This document shows positions 17,688-25,945 of a stretch of DNA of 64,000 bases, piece by piece. The notes below the pieces were generated by a model that had not been told where the DNA came from, did no database searches, and saw nothing but the letters and a program-made list of their open reading frames with translations. Every line of letters starts with the position of its first letter. Positions within the stretch are counted from its first letter, which is position 1. The position numbers and the translations under genes are program-made. The stretch comes from Pararhizobium mangrovi (lineage in GTDB: Bacteria > Pseudomonadota > Alphaproteobacteria > Rhizobiales > Rhizobiaceae): assembly GCF_006516965.1 (NCBI RefSeq), contig NZ_VHLH01000005.1, positions 1-64,000 of the forward strand, written 5' to 3'.

Positions 17688-18233
17688 GTGAACACAGATT
17701 TCAGGCGCGTGGTGACGGGACATGACGGCGAGGGAAAGGCCATCGTCATCTCGGACGCAAATTCGACCAACGTTCTGCAACGGCCGAACCGGCCGGGCGT
17801 CGCGCTCGTCAATTTCTGGCAGACATTCGAGAGTCCGGCCCGCTTCGACGGCCCGGAGGAGACGGTCGACGACCCCCTGATCCTCCATCCGCCGAAGGGC
17901 GGCAGCGTCTTCCGCTTTGTCGTCTTCGAACCGGAGGATCCCGAAGTCATGGCTACGCTCGACGGCCGGGCTGCCTTCGCCGAAATGGGCGCGGGCGCCA
18001 ACGTCGTCGCCGGCGCACGCCATCCCTTCATGCACCGCACGGACAGTGTCGACTATGCGGTGATCGTCTCGGGCAAGATCAAGATGCTTCTCGATGATTC
18101 GGAAGTGACGCTTTCCGCGGGGGACGTCGTCGTGCAGCGGGGAACGAACCACGCGTGGTCGAACCAGTTCGACGAGACATGCGTCATCGCCTTCGTACTC
18201 GTAGACGGCGAAGGAGAAACCGGCGCCACCTGA
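17688..18233 (+). CDS. Cupin-domain protein
   Basis: A 181-residue single-cupin protein. The second cupin motif is visible in LSAGDVVVQRGTNHAWSNQ near the C-terminus. The first half-motif is less typical (MHRTDSVDYAVIVSGKIKMLLDD) but has the expected GxIxxxLDD turn. The GTG start has an AGGAGG box 8 bp upstream. Such small cupins often remodel or isomerise carbonyl or acid substrates, or act as metal-binding sensors. It faces away from the signal-less binding protein and shares the dyad operator. A role in the same acid pathway is inferred; no exact reaction can be given. Confidence 0.8.
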   Translation: MNTDFRRVVTGHDGEGKAIVISDANSTNVLQRPNRPGVALVNFWQTFESPARFDGPEETVDDPLILHPPKGGSVFRFVVFEPEDPEVMATLDGRAAFAEMGAGANVVAGARHPFMHRTDSVDYAVIVSGKIKMLLDDSEVTLSAGDVVVQRGTNHAWSNQFDETCVIAFVLVDGEGETGAT

Positions 18234-18287
18234 TGCGCGACCGCAACCGACCGCATGTCGCAGATGCCCGGAACGTTTTCGTCCTGA

Positions 18288-18557
18288 CTAGAGCCTTTCA
18301 GGTTTATACGGAAGCGCTCTGCCGACCCTGTTTGCGTCAGGACCGAGACGGATGGCGACGAGCGTACTGGTAGTACGGTCGAGCCATCCGTCGAAGCGTC
18401 ATGGCCCAAACAGGGCCGGCCCGAAGGGTTCGACCGTGCCGCTCTCCTACTTTGTCGGCGATCTTGCCCGATGAACCACATCGCGCTGCGATCGCCTTCG
18501 CGTGGGAAACCGGCACGATCGAACAGAGCTCTTCCGTATGAACCTGAAAGGCTCTAG
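18288..18557. repeat. Foldback repeat element with 33-bp terminal inverted repeats
   Basis: A 270-bp non-coding element between the cupin and gntR genes. Its ends (18288-18320 and 18525-18557) are inverted repeats matching at 31 of 33 positions, beginning CTAGAGCCTTTCAGGTT. Inside, CCCTGTTTG (18326-18334) pairs with CAAACAGGG (18407-18415), and GACGGATGGC (18347-18356) pairs with GCCATCCGTC (18383-18392), giving a nested cruciform. The right 87 bp (18470-18556) occurs again in opposite orientation at 49836-49922 with five mismatches. It encodes no transposase and looks like a MITE or other dispersed palindromic repeat. It accounts for this 332-bp gap. Confidence 0.8.
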
Positions 18558-18565
18558 GAAGTATT

Positions 18566-19312
18566 CTATCGGCGCGCGCTGGTACGCGGCGTACTCGCCG
18601 TCTCGGCGACCTGGCTATGCAACGAGTTGCGCAGGAAGTTTCCGGTATTGTGGTAGTGATCGATCAACCGTGAAACGGCGAGATCGCAATCGCGCTCGAG
18701 AACGGCATCGGTGATCGCGTCGTGCTCGGCGCTGACGTCGCGCTCGGCATAGGCTGTCATCCGCGCGGCTTGCCGATAGCGCGTGTTCTGGTCGTAGAGA
18801 TCGTCGCAGATATTGTAGAGGAAGCGGGATCCGCACTGCGCCAGGAGGCACATGTGGAAGCGCTTGTGGAGCGTCTCCCACTCCTGCGTCATGATGGTAG
18901 GGTCGCCTTCGACCGTGCGACGGGTGCGCGACAGACGGTAGGCGGCGATCACGACTTCCTCCTCCCACCGCTTGCTTCCGTTCACGATGGACTCGCGCAG
19001 TGCCCGTTCGTCGAGCCAGCACCGCGTCTTCAGGAGTTCGTCGAATTCCTCGATGCTGACGCGCGAGACGCGGAAACCCTTCTGGTCCAGACGTTCGACA
19101 AGCTGCGTGGACGTCAGCAGGCTCAATGCCTCGCGGATCGGGCTGGCACCGACTTCGTAGCGCTGACGCAACTCGTCGATCTTGAGCTTGCTGCCGGGCT
19201 CCAGTGCACCGGCTATGATATCCGCCCGCAGCAGCGACATGATGCGGCTCGTCAGCGACTCCCGGTTTTCCGTCGCGGCACCCGAACCGACGGCGCCCGC
19301 TACATCATTCAT
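18566..19312 (-). CDS. GntR-family regulator, FCD (FadR-C) class
   Basis: A 248-residue repressor or activator. The N-terminal winged helix contains LRADIIAGALEPGSKLKIDELRQRYEVGASPIREALSLL, the GntR signature. The C-terminal FCD domain has the metal/ligand residues in DERALRE, WETLHKRFHMCLL and AEHDAITDAVLERDCDLA. The ATG at 19312 (MNDVAG) follows AGAGAG and is preferred to an ATG 13 codons earlier. Dyad operator C begins 43 bp upstream. With four more copies at surrounding promoters, this protein is the natural candidate for binding them. The ligand is probably an organic acid handled by the two TRAP systems. Confidence 0.9.
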   Translation of the reverse strand: MNDVAGAVGSGAATENRESLTSRIMSLLRADIIAGALEPGSKLKIDELRQRYEVGASPIREALSLLTSTQLVERLDQKGFRVSRVSIEEFDELLKTRCWLDERALRESIVNGSKRWEEEVVIAAYRLSRTRRTVEGDPTIMTQEWETLHKRFHMCLLAQCGSRFLYNICDDLYDQNTRYRQAARMTAYAERDVSAEHDAITDAVLERDCDLAVSRLIDHYHNTGNFLRNSLHSQVAETASTPRTSARR

Positions 19313-19354
19313 TCGCCACTCTCTTGCAAACGGGCCACGATGGTCATGCAAAAA

Positions 19355-19389
19355 ATCGACCGTCCGACCAACTCCATGATTTTATCGAC
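19355..19389. promoter_or_regulatory. Dyad operator C upstream of gntR
   Basis: TCGA at 19356 and 19385 (29 bp apart), flanked by AAAAA on the outer left and with TTTTA inside the right arm. It overlaps the last codons of the malonyl-CoA decarboxylase gene and lies 43 bp before the regulator's start, as expected for autoregulation. Confidence 0.6.
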
Positions 19390-20770
19390 TATCATGGACC
19401 ATCGGCGCCGCGTTCGCCAAGCGCGAGATACGCTGCGAGGTGCTGATAGTGCCGGAATTGACGAATTTCTCGTGGTTTTCCTCGATACGGTTGAAGGCAT
19501 AGAGGTAGTTCACCATCGTGCCGAGCGCGTTCGCTTTCGCCTCCGGCGAAGGGTCGGCGAGGACGTTCACCCGCTCGAGGCTCGCCCCGTTGCCGAGATG
19601 GAAGCGGGCGACCGGATCGACGATACGCCCGGAATCGTTACGCGCCTTGGATAGAAAGTACGCCGCGGTGCTTTCCACGAAACGCCGCGCTTCCGCGTTC
19701 TGGTCCGAGGCGGGATCGTCGAGCGCCGCGCGAAACGTGTCCCAATCGGGACAGGCTGCCGGCATTGCGAGTTCGCCGGCTTCGTGGCGCGCTTTCAGCC
19801 ATTCGGCGTATGCCGGCAGTGGCGAAAGGGTGACGAACGTCTTCAAGCGAGCGAAGCGCGACTTCAGATCGGTCACGACCTGCTTGATGAGGAAGCTTCC
19901 AAGCGGGATCCCCCGCAGACCGCGCTGGCAATTCGATATCGAATAGAAGACCGCGGTCGTTGCCTGGTCGGCCGAAAGTTCTTCCCGTTCGCGTTCGAGG
20001 ATCGTCCCGATACTTTCGGGAACGGCGTCCGTCAGCGCGACTTCGACGAAGATCAGCGGCTCGCCCTCGAGGCGGGGATGGAAGAAGCCGTAGAGGCACC
20101 GATCCTCCGGTAGGATCCGACGGCGAAGTTCGTCCCAGCTGTCGAGCCGGTGCACGGCCTCGTAGCGCATGATCTTTTCGAGCAGGTCGGCCGGCGCGTT
20201 CCAGTCGATGCGCCGCAGTTCGAGGAAACCGCGATTGAACCAGGCCGAAAAGAGTTTCACGAACTGCCAGTCCAGGGCGGCCAGACCCGGGTCGCTCGCC
20301 ATGGCATCGAGCAGGTCTTCACGCATGCGCACAAGAGAAAGCGTACCGCCCGGCGCCTGATTCAGTCGCTCCAGCAATACGCTGCAGCGCGGCCGCGTTG
20401 CCGTGTTGAGGACGGCAAGCGAGGTGTAGCTCGGCGCGTCGACGAAGTTGGCGGCCGCCGTTATCGCCTTATCGAGATCGCCTTCGAGACGTTCGAGAAC
20501 GCCGCTGAAAAAAGCGGATTTCTGTGCCTCGTCCAGCTTCCTGTAGAGGGCGAGCGCCTCGCGCGCCATGGCGATACCGGACGCCTCGCCCTTGCTCGTC
20601 AGCAGGAGGCCGCACAGCTTGAGAAGGCTTTCGACCGTATCGCCCTCCCGGCGATACCGCCGCGTATCGATCAGCGACATGCCGCGCTCCGCGATGGAGG
20701 TCAGAAGCTCGCTGAACAGAAATCCTTTCGGGCTTTTGTCGATATTCTTCCCGGCGGACATATCGTTCAT
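19382..20770 (-). CDS. Malonyl-CoA decarboxylase
   Basis: A 462-residue enzyme that converts malonyl-CoA to acetyl-CoA and CO2. The helical N-terminal domain is followed by the GNAT-like catalytic domain. Signature parts are CLYGFFHPRLEGEPLIFVEVALTDAVPESIGTIL, SISNCQRGLRGIPLGSFLIKQV, FVTLSPLPAYAEWL and PVARFHLGNGASLERVN, which carry the conserved serine and histidine positions of the family. The ATG at 20770 follows GGAGAG; an earlier ATG at 20830 is possible. No malonyl-CoA synthetase (matB) is nearby, so malonyl-CoA presumably comes from another route. It lies upstream of gntR on the same strand and divergent from the LeuA-like gene. Confidence 0.93.
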   Translation of the reverse strand: MNDMSAGKNIDKSPKGFLFSELLTSIAERGMSLIDTRRYRREGDTVESLLKLCGLLLTSKGEASGIAMAREALALYRKLDEAQKSAFFSGVLERLEGDLDKAITAAANFVDAPSYTSLAVLNTATRPRCSVLLERLNQAPGGTLSLVRMREDLLDAMASDPGLAALDWQFVKLFSAWFNRGFLELRRIDWNAPADLLEKIMRYEAVHRLDSWDELRRRILPEDRCLYGFFHPRLEGEPLIFVEVALTDAVPESIGTILEREREELSADQATTAVFYSISNCQRGLRGIPLGSFLIKQVVTDLKSRFARLKTFVTLSPLPAYAEWLKARHEAGELAMPAACPDWDTFRAALDDPASDQNAEARRFVESTAAYFLSKARNDSGRIVDPVARFHLGNGASLERVNVLADPSPEAKANALGTMVNYLYAFNRIEENHEKFVNSGTISTSQRISRLANAAPMVHDSR

Positions 20771-20925
20771 GGTATCTCTCCACTTCGGAAACGACCGCCG
20801 AAATTCGACGGGAATGGTTAGTTCCGGCACTCAGACCCAAGGGATACAGGCCCGCAGCACGATGGCCTCACTGATAACCTCGCCGCACATTCCACACAAT
20901 GCGTACGACGTATGAGACATGGATT

Positions 20926-20960
20926 ATTGATATTTTCCAGTTTGTACGTAAATTGTCGAT
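20926..20960. promoter_or_regulatory. Dyad operator D upstream of the LeuA-like gene
   Basis: TTGA at 20927 and TCGA at 20956, 29 bp apart, reading TTGATATTTT on the left and AAATTGTCGAT on the right. It is 32 bp before the start at 20992 and within the 221-bp divergent region shared with malonyl-CoA decarboxylase. Confidence 0.6.
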
Positions 20961-20991
20961 TTAATTGATCGGTGAGAACGAGGATTATGGG

Positions 20992-22212
20992 ATGCGAACG
21001 AACTTCTTCGAGGATGGCAAATGGTGGGTAAGCCCCTATAATTTCACTCCCGAGGTGCTCGAAGGTCTCGACCTTCCCTCCCGCGTACAGATTCATGATG
21101 CGACGTTGCGCGACGGCGAGCAGACGCCCGGCGTCGTCTTCTCCGTCGAAGACAAGGTTCGTGTCGCGCGCAAGCTCGACGAGATCGGGATCGATCGCAT
21201 CGAGGCCGGCATGCCTGCCGTTTCGCCGCAGGACGAGGAGGCGATCAAGGAGATCACGAGACTCGGCCTCAAATCCAAGATCTTCACCTTTGCGCGCGCC
21301 ATGAAGAAGGATATCGACATGGCGCTCGAATGTGGCGCCCACGGCGTCATCATCGAGGTTCCCATCGGCTACCCGAAAATCAAGACGCAATTTGGCTGGA
21401 CATGGGAAAACGTGCTGGAGCGAAGTGCTCCGGTCATCAACTACGCGCGCGAGCAGGGCCTTTACGCGGTCTTCTTCCCCTACGACACGACGCGGGCGCG
21501 TCCCGAGGACTTTTCGGCACTGTGCAAGGGCATCATGGAGCAGTCGCCGCCCGACTCGATCGGCATCGTCGACACCATGGGCTGCGCCACGCCGGAAGCG
21601 ATCAAGTACATGGTGCGGTGGGTCAAGAAGATGACCGGCCTTCCCATCGAGATCCATACCCACAACGATTTCGGCATGGGCGTCGCCACCGAGCTGGCGG
21701 CCGTTGCAGCCGGCGCCGAGGTCGTCCATTCGAGCGGTAACGCGCTCGGCGAGCGGACGGGCAATGCCGCCCTCGAAGAACTCGCCATGGCGCTTCATGT
21801 GCTTTACGGCTACGACACGCCCTACCGCCTCGACAAGCTGACCGAGCTCGGCGACCTCCTTTCGGAACTCGCCAACGTACCGATCGCACGCAACAAGCCG
21901 GTGCTCGGTTCGGGCAATTTCACGCGTGAGTCCGGTATCGGCGTCAATTACGTCGTCCACGACCCGCTCGTCATGTTCGGCACGCATCCGCAACTCACCG
22001 GGCGTACTGGCGAGGTCGTGCTCGGCAAGAAGAGCGGCAAGGCGTCGATCGTCTACAAGCTCGACCAGCTGGGGCTGTCGGAGGCGAACGACGAGGAGAT
22101 CGCCGAGATGCTGTCGGCCGTAAAGGAAAAGGGAATCGCCAAGCGCGACATCCTCGATGACGAAGAATTCCGGGTCATCGCGGACGGCGTCTTCGCCAAG
22201 CGCGCGGCCTGA
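20992..22212 (+). CDS. LeuA/HMGL-family (DRE-TIM) enzyme
   Basis: A 406-residue metal-dependent TIM-barrel enzyme of the isopropylmalate synthase / homocitrate synthase / HMG-CoA lyase superfamily. The metal and catalytic motif is IHDATLRDGEQTPGV at about residues 33-47. The two metal histidines are in IEIHTHNDFGMG, and the hinge is SGNALGERTGNAALEE. It lacks the C-terminal leucine-binding regulatory domain of true LeuA, so it is probably catabolic or specialised. The family either joins acetyl-CoA to a 2-oxo acid or cleaves such acids; sequence alone does not decide. The ATG at 20992 follows GAGGATTATGG. Shared dyad operators tie it to malonyl-CoA decarboxylase and the transporters. Confidence 0.85.
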   Translation: MRTNFFEDGKWWVSPYNFTPEVLEGLDLPSRVQIHDATLRDGEQTPGVVFSVEDKVRVARKLDEIGIDRIEAGMPAVSPQDEEAIKEITRLGLKSKIFTFARAMKKDIDMALECGAHGVIIEVPIGYPKIKTQFGWTWENVLERSAPVINYAREQGLYAVFFPYDTTRARPEDFSALCKGIMEQSPPDSIGIVDTMGCATPEAIKYMVRWVKKMTGLPIEIHTHNDFGMGVATELAAVAAGAEVVHSSGNALGERTGNAALEELAMALHVLYGYDTPYRLDKLTELGDLLSELANVPIARNKPVLGSGNFTRESGIGVNYVVHDPLVMFGTHPQLTGRTGEVVLGKKSGKASIVYKLDQLGLSEANDEEIAEMLSAVKEKGIAKRDILDDEEFRVIADGVFAKRAA

Positions 22213-22226
22213 ATACGGAACTTCCA

Positions 22227-22260
22227 AGCGTATGGCGGATCGAGACTGCCGCCATACGCT
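22227..22260. terminator. Bidirectional hairpin between convergent genes
   Basis: A perfect 12-bp stem (22227-22238 with 22249-22260) around a 10-base loop, placed between the LeuA-like gene and the convergent CocE-type gene. There is no T-tract on either side. Confidence 0.6.
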
Positions 22261-22300
22261 CGGGCACGACCGGCGGCGGTCTTGCAGACCGGGCTTCACG

Positions 22301-23995
22301 TCACGCAGGAATAAGAGGCAGAAGCAGGAAGCTTTCCCTCTCCGGGCCGGTATGGATCGTCGTCTTGCCGCCAAACGTGGTCCGCGACCGATCCATCGAA
22401 GAATCGTGTAGCATCCGCCCTGCCTTCTCGTACTCGAAATCATGTCCCATCAACCGAAGAGCGAGCCGGTAGCCCGGTGGGCATACGACGCTCGTCGGCC
22501 AAATCTCCACATCGAGTTCGTAAACCTCGTCCGGCGTGAGCTTCTCGATGCGACGATGGGTGTGGAAGGGTCGGTAGGGCGTCGAGCGGTGAGGATCGAG
22601 CGCACGGTGGGAGGCGCGCAGCCACCCGCGCGCGACCGGCACCTCCTCGTGCGCACCGGTAAATCGAACTTCGTCGCCGTCGGGATCGAGCAGCCGCAGG
22701 ACTGCGAAGATGTCCATATCGTCCGTCGTCGAGGAAGCTTGAAGCTTCAGTGCCACCGGTCCGGTGAATTCGACCGCCTCTTCGAAGGCGGGGGTGAGAA
22801 ACTCGACGCCGTCGCCATCGGCCTCGAAGGTAACGCTCGCGTCGCTTCCGCTGCCGCCGGCAGGCATCAAACCGAGCCTATCCGCATCGAGATGATAGGA
22901 CGTCCATCGCGTTTGCGGTAGCGGCCAGCTTTCCGCCTCCCGCCATACGGCGCCGTCCGGATGGCGCACGGCGAAACGTATGGCGGGTTCGTGGTCGAAG
23001 CCGTTGTCGATGTCCTTCAGGAAGCGGTCGAAGAAGCGCTTCTGTCGGCTGACGAAATCCGGCAGATAGAAGCTTTCGTAGTGCGTGCCGACGTGGAGCT
23101 GCAGCCATTTGCGTTGTGACCCGGTGCGCAGATAGCCTTCGATGTTTCCGCGCAGATGCAGTCCCGGCCCGCCCCAGTTTGCCGCCGACAGGACCGGCAC
23201 TTCGATCCGGGAGAGGTCCGGGCTGCGTTCGCGATGCCAGTCGTCGTCGAGTTCATGGCGGTGCAGATCGGACATGTGATCGGCAATGTTGCCCGCGAGA
23301 ATTCCCTCTTCGAGCGCCGGCCCGGTCGTCCGCTCGCCGGTATCGGGATCCACGAGCGGCGAATTGCCGTTGCCGTTCTGGTTGACGCTCACCTGCCGGG
23401 GCAACCATGCCGCGGGAAAGCCGTGGCTCAGGATGCCGCCATGCCTGGCCCACTCGCGGTAGAAGTCCGAAGCCCCCTCCCATGGCACGATCGCTGCCAG
23501 GTGCGGCGGGCGCAGAGCGGCCACCTGCCACTGCTTGATGGCGAAATAAGAGACGCCGAGAAGGCCGACCTTGCCGCTCGACCATTCCCGCGTTCCGGCC
23601 CATTCGATCAGTTCGAAATGGTCCATCGTCTCCGTCGGCGAAAACGGATCGAGATAACCCGGCGACTTGCCGCTGCCGCGCGCATCGACCGAGACGAGAA
23701 CGTAGCCGTCGGGGACCCAGCGCTCCGGATCGGCCGTCTCCCAGCGCAGGAAGCGGCCGCTCGAAGCACCCTTGTCGAGGTCGGGATAAAGGCCGGTCAA
23801 GACCTCCCATTGCGGCTTGAAGGCGTCACGGAAGTGGACGTCCTTCCCGTAGACGCCATGGGCGAGGATGACCGGATATCGTCCCGGCGTGGTCGGTCGG
23901 AAAACGTTGGCGCGAAGGTGCAGCCCGTCGCGCATGGCGATCTCGACATCCTTTTCGAAGATCAGGCAGTCGGTTTCCTCGACGGTATGGGCCAT
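22301..23995 (-). CDS. CocE/NonD-family alpha/beta hydrolase
   Basis: A 564-residue hydrolase of the cocaine esterase / X-Pro dipeptidyl-peptidase type. The oxyanion and core strands are in RYPVILAHGVYGKD and VPDGYVLVSVDARGSGKS. The nucleophile elbow is GVSYFA near residue 148, where many relatives have GxSYxG. The C-terminal jelly-roll domain starts about residue 360 (SYHLDADRLGLMP). There is no signal peptide, so it is cytoplasmic. It lies 39 bp after dctM and is probably the last gene of the dctP-dctQ-dctM operon. It would release an acid from an ester or amide after uptake. The substrate cannot be read from sequence. Confidence 0.88.
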   Translation of the reverse strand: MAHTVEETDCLIFEKDVEIAMRDGLHLRANVFRPTTPGRYPVILAHGVYGKDVHFRDAFKPQWEVLTGLYPDLDKGASSGRFLRWETADPERWVPDGYVLVSVDARGSGKSPGYLDPFSPTETMDHFELIEWAGTREWSSGKVGLLGVSYFAIKQWQVAALRPPHLAAIVPWEGASDFYREWARHGGILSHGFPAAWLPRQVSVNQNGNGNSPLVDPDTGERTTGPALEEGILAGNIADHMSDLHRHELDDDWHRERSPDLSRIEVPVLSAANWGGPGLHLRGNIEGYLRTGSQRKWLQLHVGTHYESFYLPDFVSRQKRFFDRFLKDIDNGFDHEPAIRFAVRHPDGAVWREAESWPLPQTRWTSYHLDADRLGLMPAGGSGSDASVTFEADGDGVEFLTPAFEEAVEFTGPVALKLQASSTTDDMDIFAVLRLLDPDGDEVRFTGAHEEVPVARGWLRASHRALDPHRSTPYRPFHTHRRIEKLTPDEVYELDVEIWPTSVVCPPGYRLALRLMGHDFEYEKAGRMLHDSSMDRSRTTFGGKTTIHTGPERESFLLLPLIPA

Positions 23996-24034
23996 GGCGG
24001 GTTCCCGATGGTTCGAACAGGGGGAGAAGCGATC

Positions 24035-25348
24035 TCAACGTGCGAAGGCGTGGCTCGGCAACCAGGTGACGATACCCGGGAAGACGGCGAAGATCGCAAG
24101 GCAGGCGAGTGCGACGAAGAAGAACGGCACCACCGCCTTGAAGATCGAGAAGACCTGAACTTCCGGTGCGACGCGCGCCATGATGTAGACGTTGAGCCCG
24201 ATCGGCGGGGTGATCGCGGCAAGCTCGCACATGATGATGATGTAGACGCCGAACCAGACCGGATCGATGCCCGTGGCGACGACAACCGGGAAGACGAAGG
24301 GGATCGTCAGGATCAGCATCGCCCAGATGTCGAGCATCATGCCGAGCACGATGTACATCAGAGTGAAGACGACAAGCAGCCCGTACGGGCCGAGACCCAG
24401 CGAGACGATCCAGTCGACGAGGCTCGTCGTGATGTCGGTCAGCACGAGGAAACGGCTGATGACGTGACCGCCGAGCAGGATGAGGAAAATCATCATCGAG
24501 GTGTGGGCCGCGCCGCGAAGCGCGATGCGGATCGTCGGGAAGGTCAAGCGGCCCATGACAAGCGCGATGAGACCAACCCCCATGACGCCGATGGCAGCCG
24601 CTTCCGTCGGATCGAATATGCCGCCATAGATGCCGCCGACGATCAGCAGGAAGATCAGGATGACGGGCAGGAGCTTGATCAAGCTCGAAAGTTTCTCGGC
24701 GAGCGTGAAACGCTCTCCGACCGGTCCGAGCGAAGGGCGGAACCAGCACATGACGACGATGAGCAGCGAAAAGGCTGCGCACAGGAAGAGGCCGGGTATG
24801 ATACCCGCCATGAAAAGGGCGCCGATCGAGGTCTCGGTCCAGATGCCGTAGGCGATCATGAAGATGCTTGGCGGGATGAGGATGCCAAGCGTTCCCGCAC
24901 AGGCGATCGAGGCTGCGGAAAGTCCGCCGTCGTAATCGAACTTGCGCATTTCGGGCATGCACATGGGGCCGAGCGTCGCGACGGCGGTGGCGCTGCCGCC
25001 GGAGACGGCGCCGAAGCCCGCAGCGGCGAGCACGGAGGCGACGGCGAGCCCGCCTGGAAGCCGGCCGATCCAGCGATAGACGCAGTCGTAGAGGTCTTCG
25101 GCCAGCCGTGTGCGATAGACGAGCTGTCCCATCAGCAGGTAGAGCGGGATCGCGATCAGCGAGAAGTTCGTTCCCTGATCCATCAGGTTGAGAAGAAGCT
25201 GTGCTTCCGCGTAGATCGCGCCGTTGATGGCGAGCAGACCGACCGTTCCAACGGTGAGGAGCGCGAAAGCGATCGGTATGCCGAGACCGATCAGCGCGAG
25301 CAGGGCGAAAAGCGCGATGACGGCGATCATGTGCGGATCGATGCTCAT
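24035..25348 (-). CDS. dctM: TRAP transporter large permease (DctM)
   Basis: A 437-residue inner-membrane protein with about 12 hydrophobic segments. Conserved DctM blocks are AAGFGAVSGGSATAVATLGPMCMPEMRKFDYD and the GTLGILIPPSIFMIAYG loop, and ITPPIGLNVYIMARVAP near the end. The ATG at 25348 overlaps the stop of dctQ by 4 bp. It forms the transport channel with DctQ and works with the binding protein encoded at 25946. Confidence 0.95.
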   Translation of the reverse strand: MSIDPHMIAVIALFALLALIGLGIPIAFALLTVGTVGLLAINGAIYAEAQLLLNLMDQGTNFSLIAIPLYLLMGQLVYRTRLAEDLYDCVYRWIGRLPGGLAVASVLAAAGFGAVSGGSATAVATLGPMCMPEMRKFDYDGGLSAASIACAGTLGILIPPSIFMIAYGIWTETSIGALFMAGIIPGLFLCAAFSLLIVVMCWFRPSLGPVGERFTLAEKLSSLIKLLPVILIFLLIVGGIYGGIFDPTEAAAIGVMGVGLIALVMGRLTFPTIRIALRGAAHTSMMIFLILLGGHVISRFLVLTDITTSLVDWIVSLGLGPYGLLVVFTLMYIVLGMMLDIWAMLILTIPFVFPVVVATGIDPVWFGVYIIIMCELAAITPPIGLNVYIMARVAPEVQVFSIFKAVVPFFFVALACLAIFAVFPGIVTWLPSHAFAR

Positions 25349-25869
25349 TCCGCCCACTCCACGGACTCCTGCTCTTCGACTGTGTCCCGGCGACCGGCGA
25401 GGATGAAGACGGCGGCCAGCAACGCGTAGAGGACGAGCAGGACCGAGACGAAGACGACGATGCCCTTTACCGCCCACAGCCTGATCCCGAGCTCCGGCGT
25501 AACCTGCGGAAGCGAATAGGCGAAGGGAATGTCGACGGACGCCTTGCGTGCGATCATGGCGAATACCGTCGCGAGCGCGAGCGCCGAGACGATTGCGACC
25601 GCCCTGCGAACCCCGCGCGAGAGGAACGACACCAAGAGGTCGACGCGAATGTGCGCCCCGCCGCGAACCGATTCCAGAAGGCCGAAGAGGAAGAAGAGGA
25701 GCAGCAGGTAGCTCGAAGCCTCGAGTGCCCAGGAAAGCGGGCTGTTGAAGGCGTAGCGCAGAACGACGTCGACGGTGACGAGTGCCACGAGGGCGGGCAG
25801 CAGGAAATAACAGCTGACCCCTTCCAGAATCCTGGCGACGACCCTTAACAGACCCGCAAGGGCATCCAT
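25345..25869 (-). CDS. dctQ: TRAP transporter small permease (DctQ)
   Basis: A 174-residue four-helix membrane protein. The family pattern is seen in VDVVLRYAFNSPLSWALEASSYLLLLFFLFG and GGAHIRVDLLVSFLSRGVRR. The ATG at 25869 has a GAGGA box; an upstream TTG is less likely. It is coupled to dctM by a 4-bp overlap and follows dctP by 76 bp. Confidence 0.92.
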   Translation of the reverse strand: MDALAGLLRVVARILEGVSCYFLLPALVALVTVDVVLRYAFNSPLSWALEASSYLLLLFFLFGLLESVRGGAHIRVDLLVSFLSRGVRRAVAIVSALALATVFAMIARKASVDIPFAYSLPQVTPELGIRLWAVKGIVVFVSVLLVLYALLAAVFILAGRRDTVEEQESVEWAE

Positions 25870-25945
25870 GACCAAATCCTCGCAGAGTGGTTCGGGATCG
25901 TCGCCGGCGGAATTGGACCAGCCGGCGACGAATGCATGGGAAACG

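Noticed and set aside
18155-18373. Small open frame overlapping the cupin 3' end
   Set aside because: It runs into the foldback repeat, has no ribosome site and is arginine-rich with no family match.
18288-18557. Possible small RNA or riboswitch because of the strong nested stems
   Set aside because: The terminal inverted repeats and second genomic copy point to a mobile repeat; no known riboswitch pattern or promoter is seen.
20992-22212. True 2-isopropylmalate synthase for leucine synthesis
   Set aside because: It lacks the C-terminal regulatory domain and sits among transport and catabolic genes rather than leucine or branched-chain genes.
23156-25429. A 757-codon open frame on the plus strand across the CocE and DctM genes
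   Set aside because: The protein is an Asp/Arg/Glu/His-rich shadow of two clear minus-strand genes and lacks any domain.
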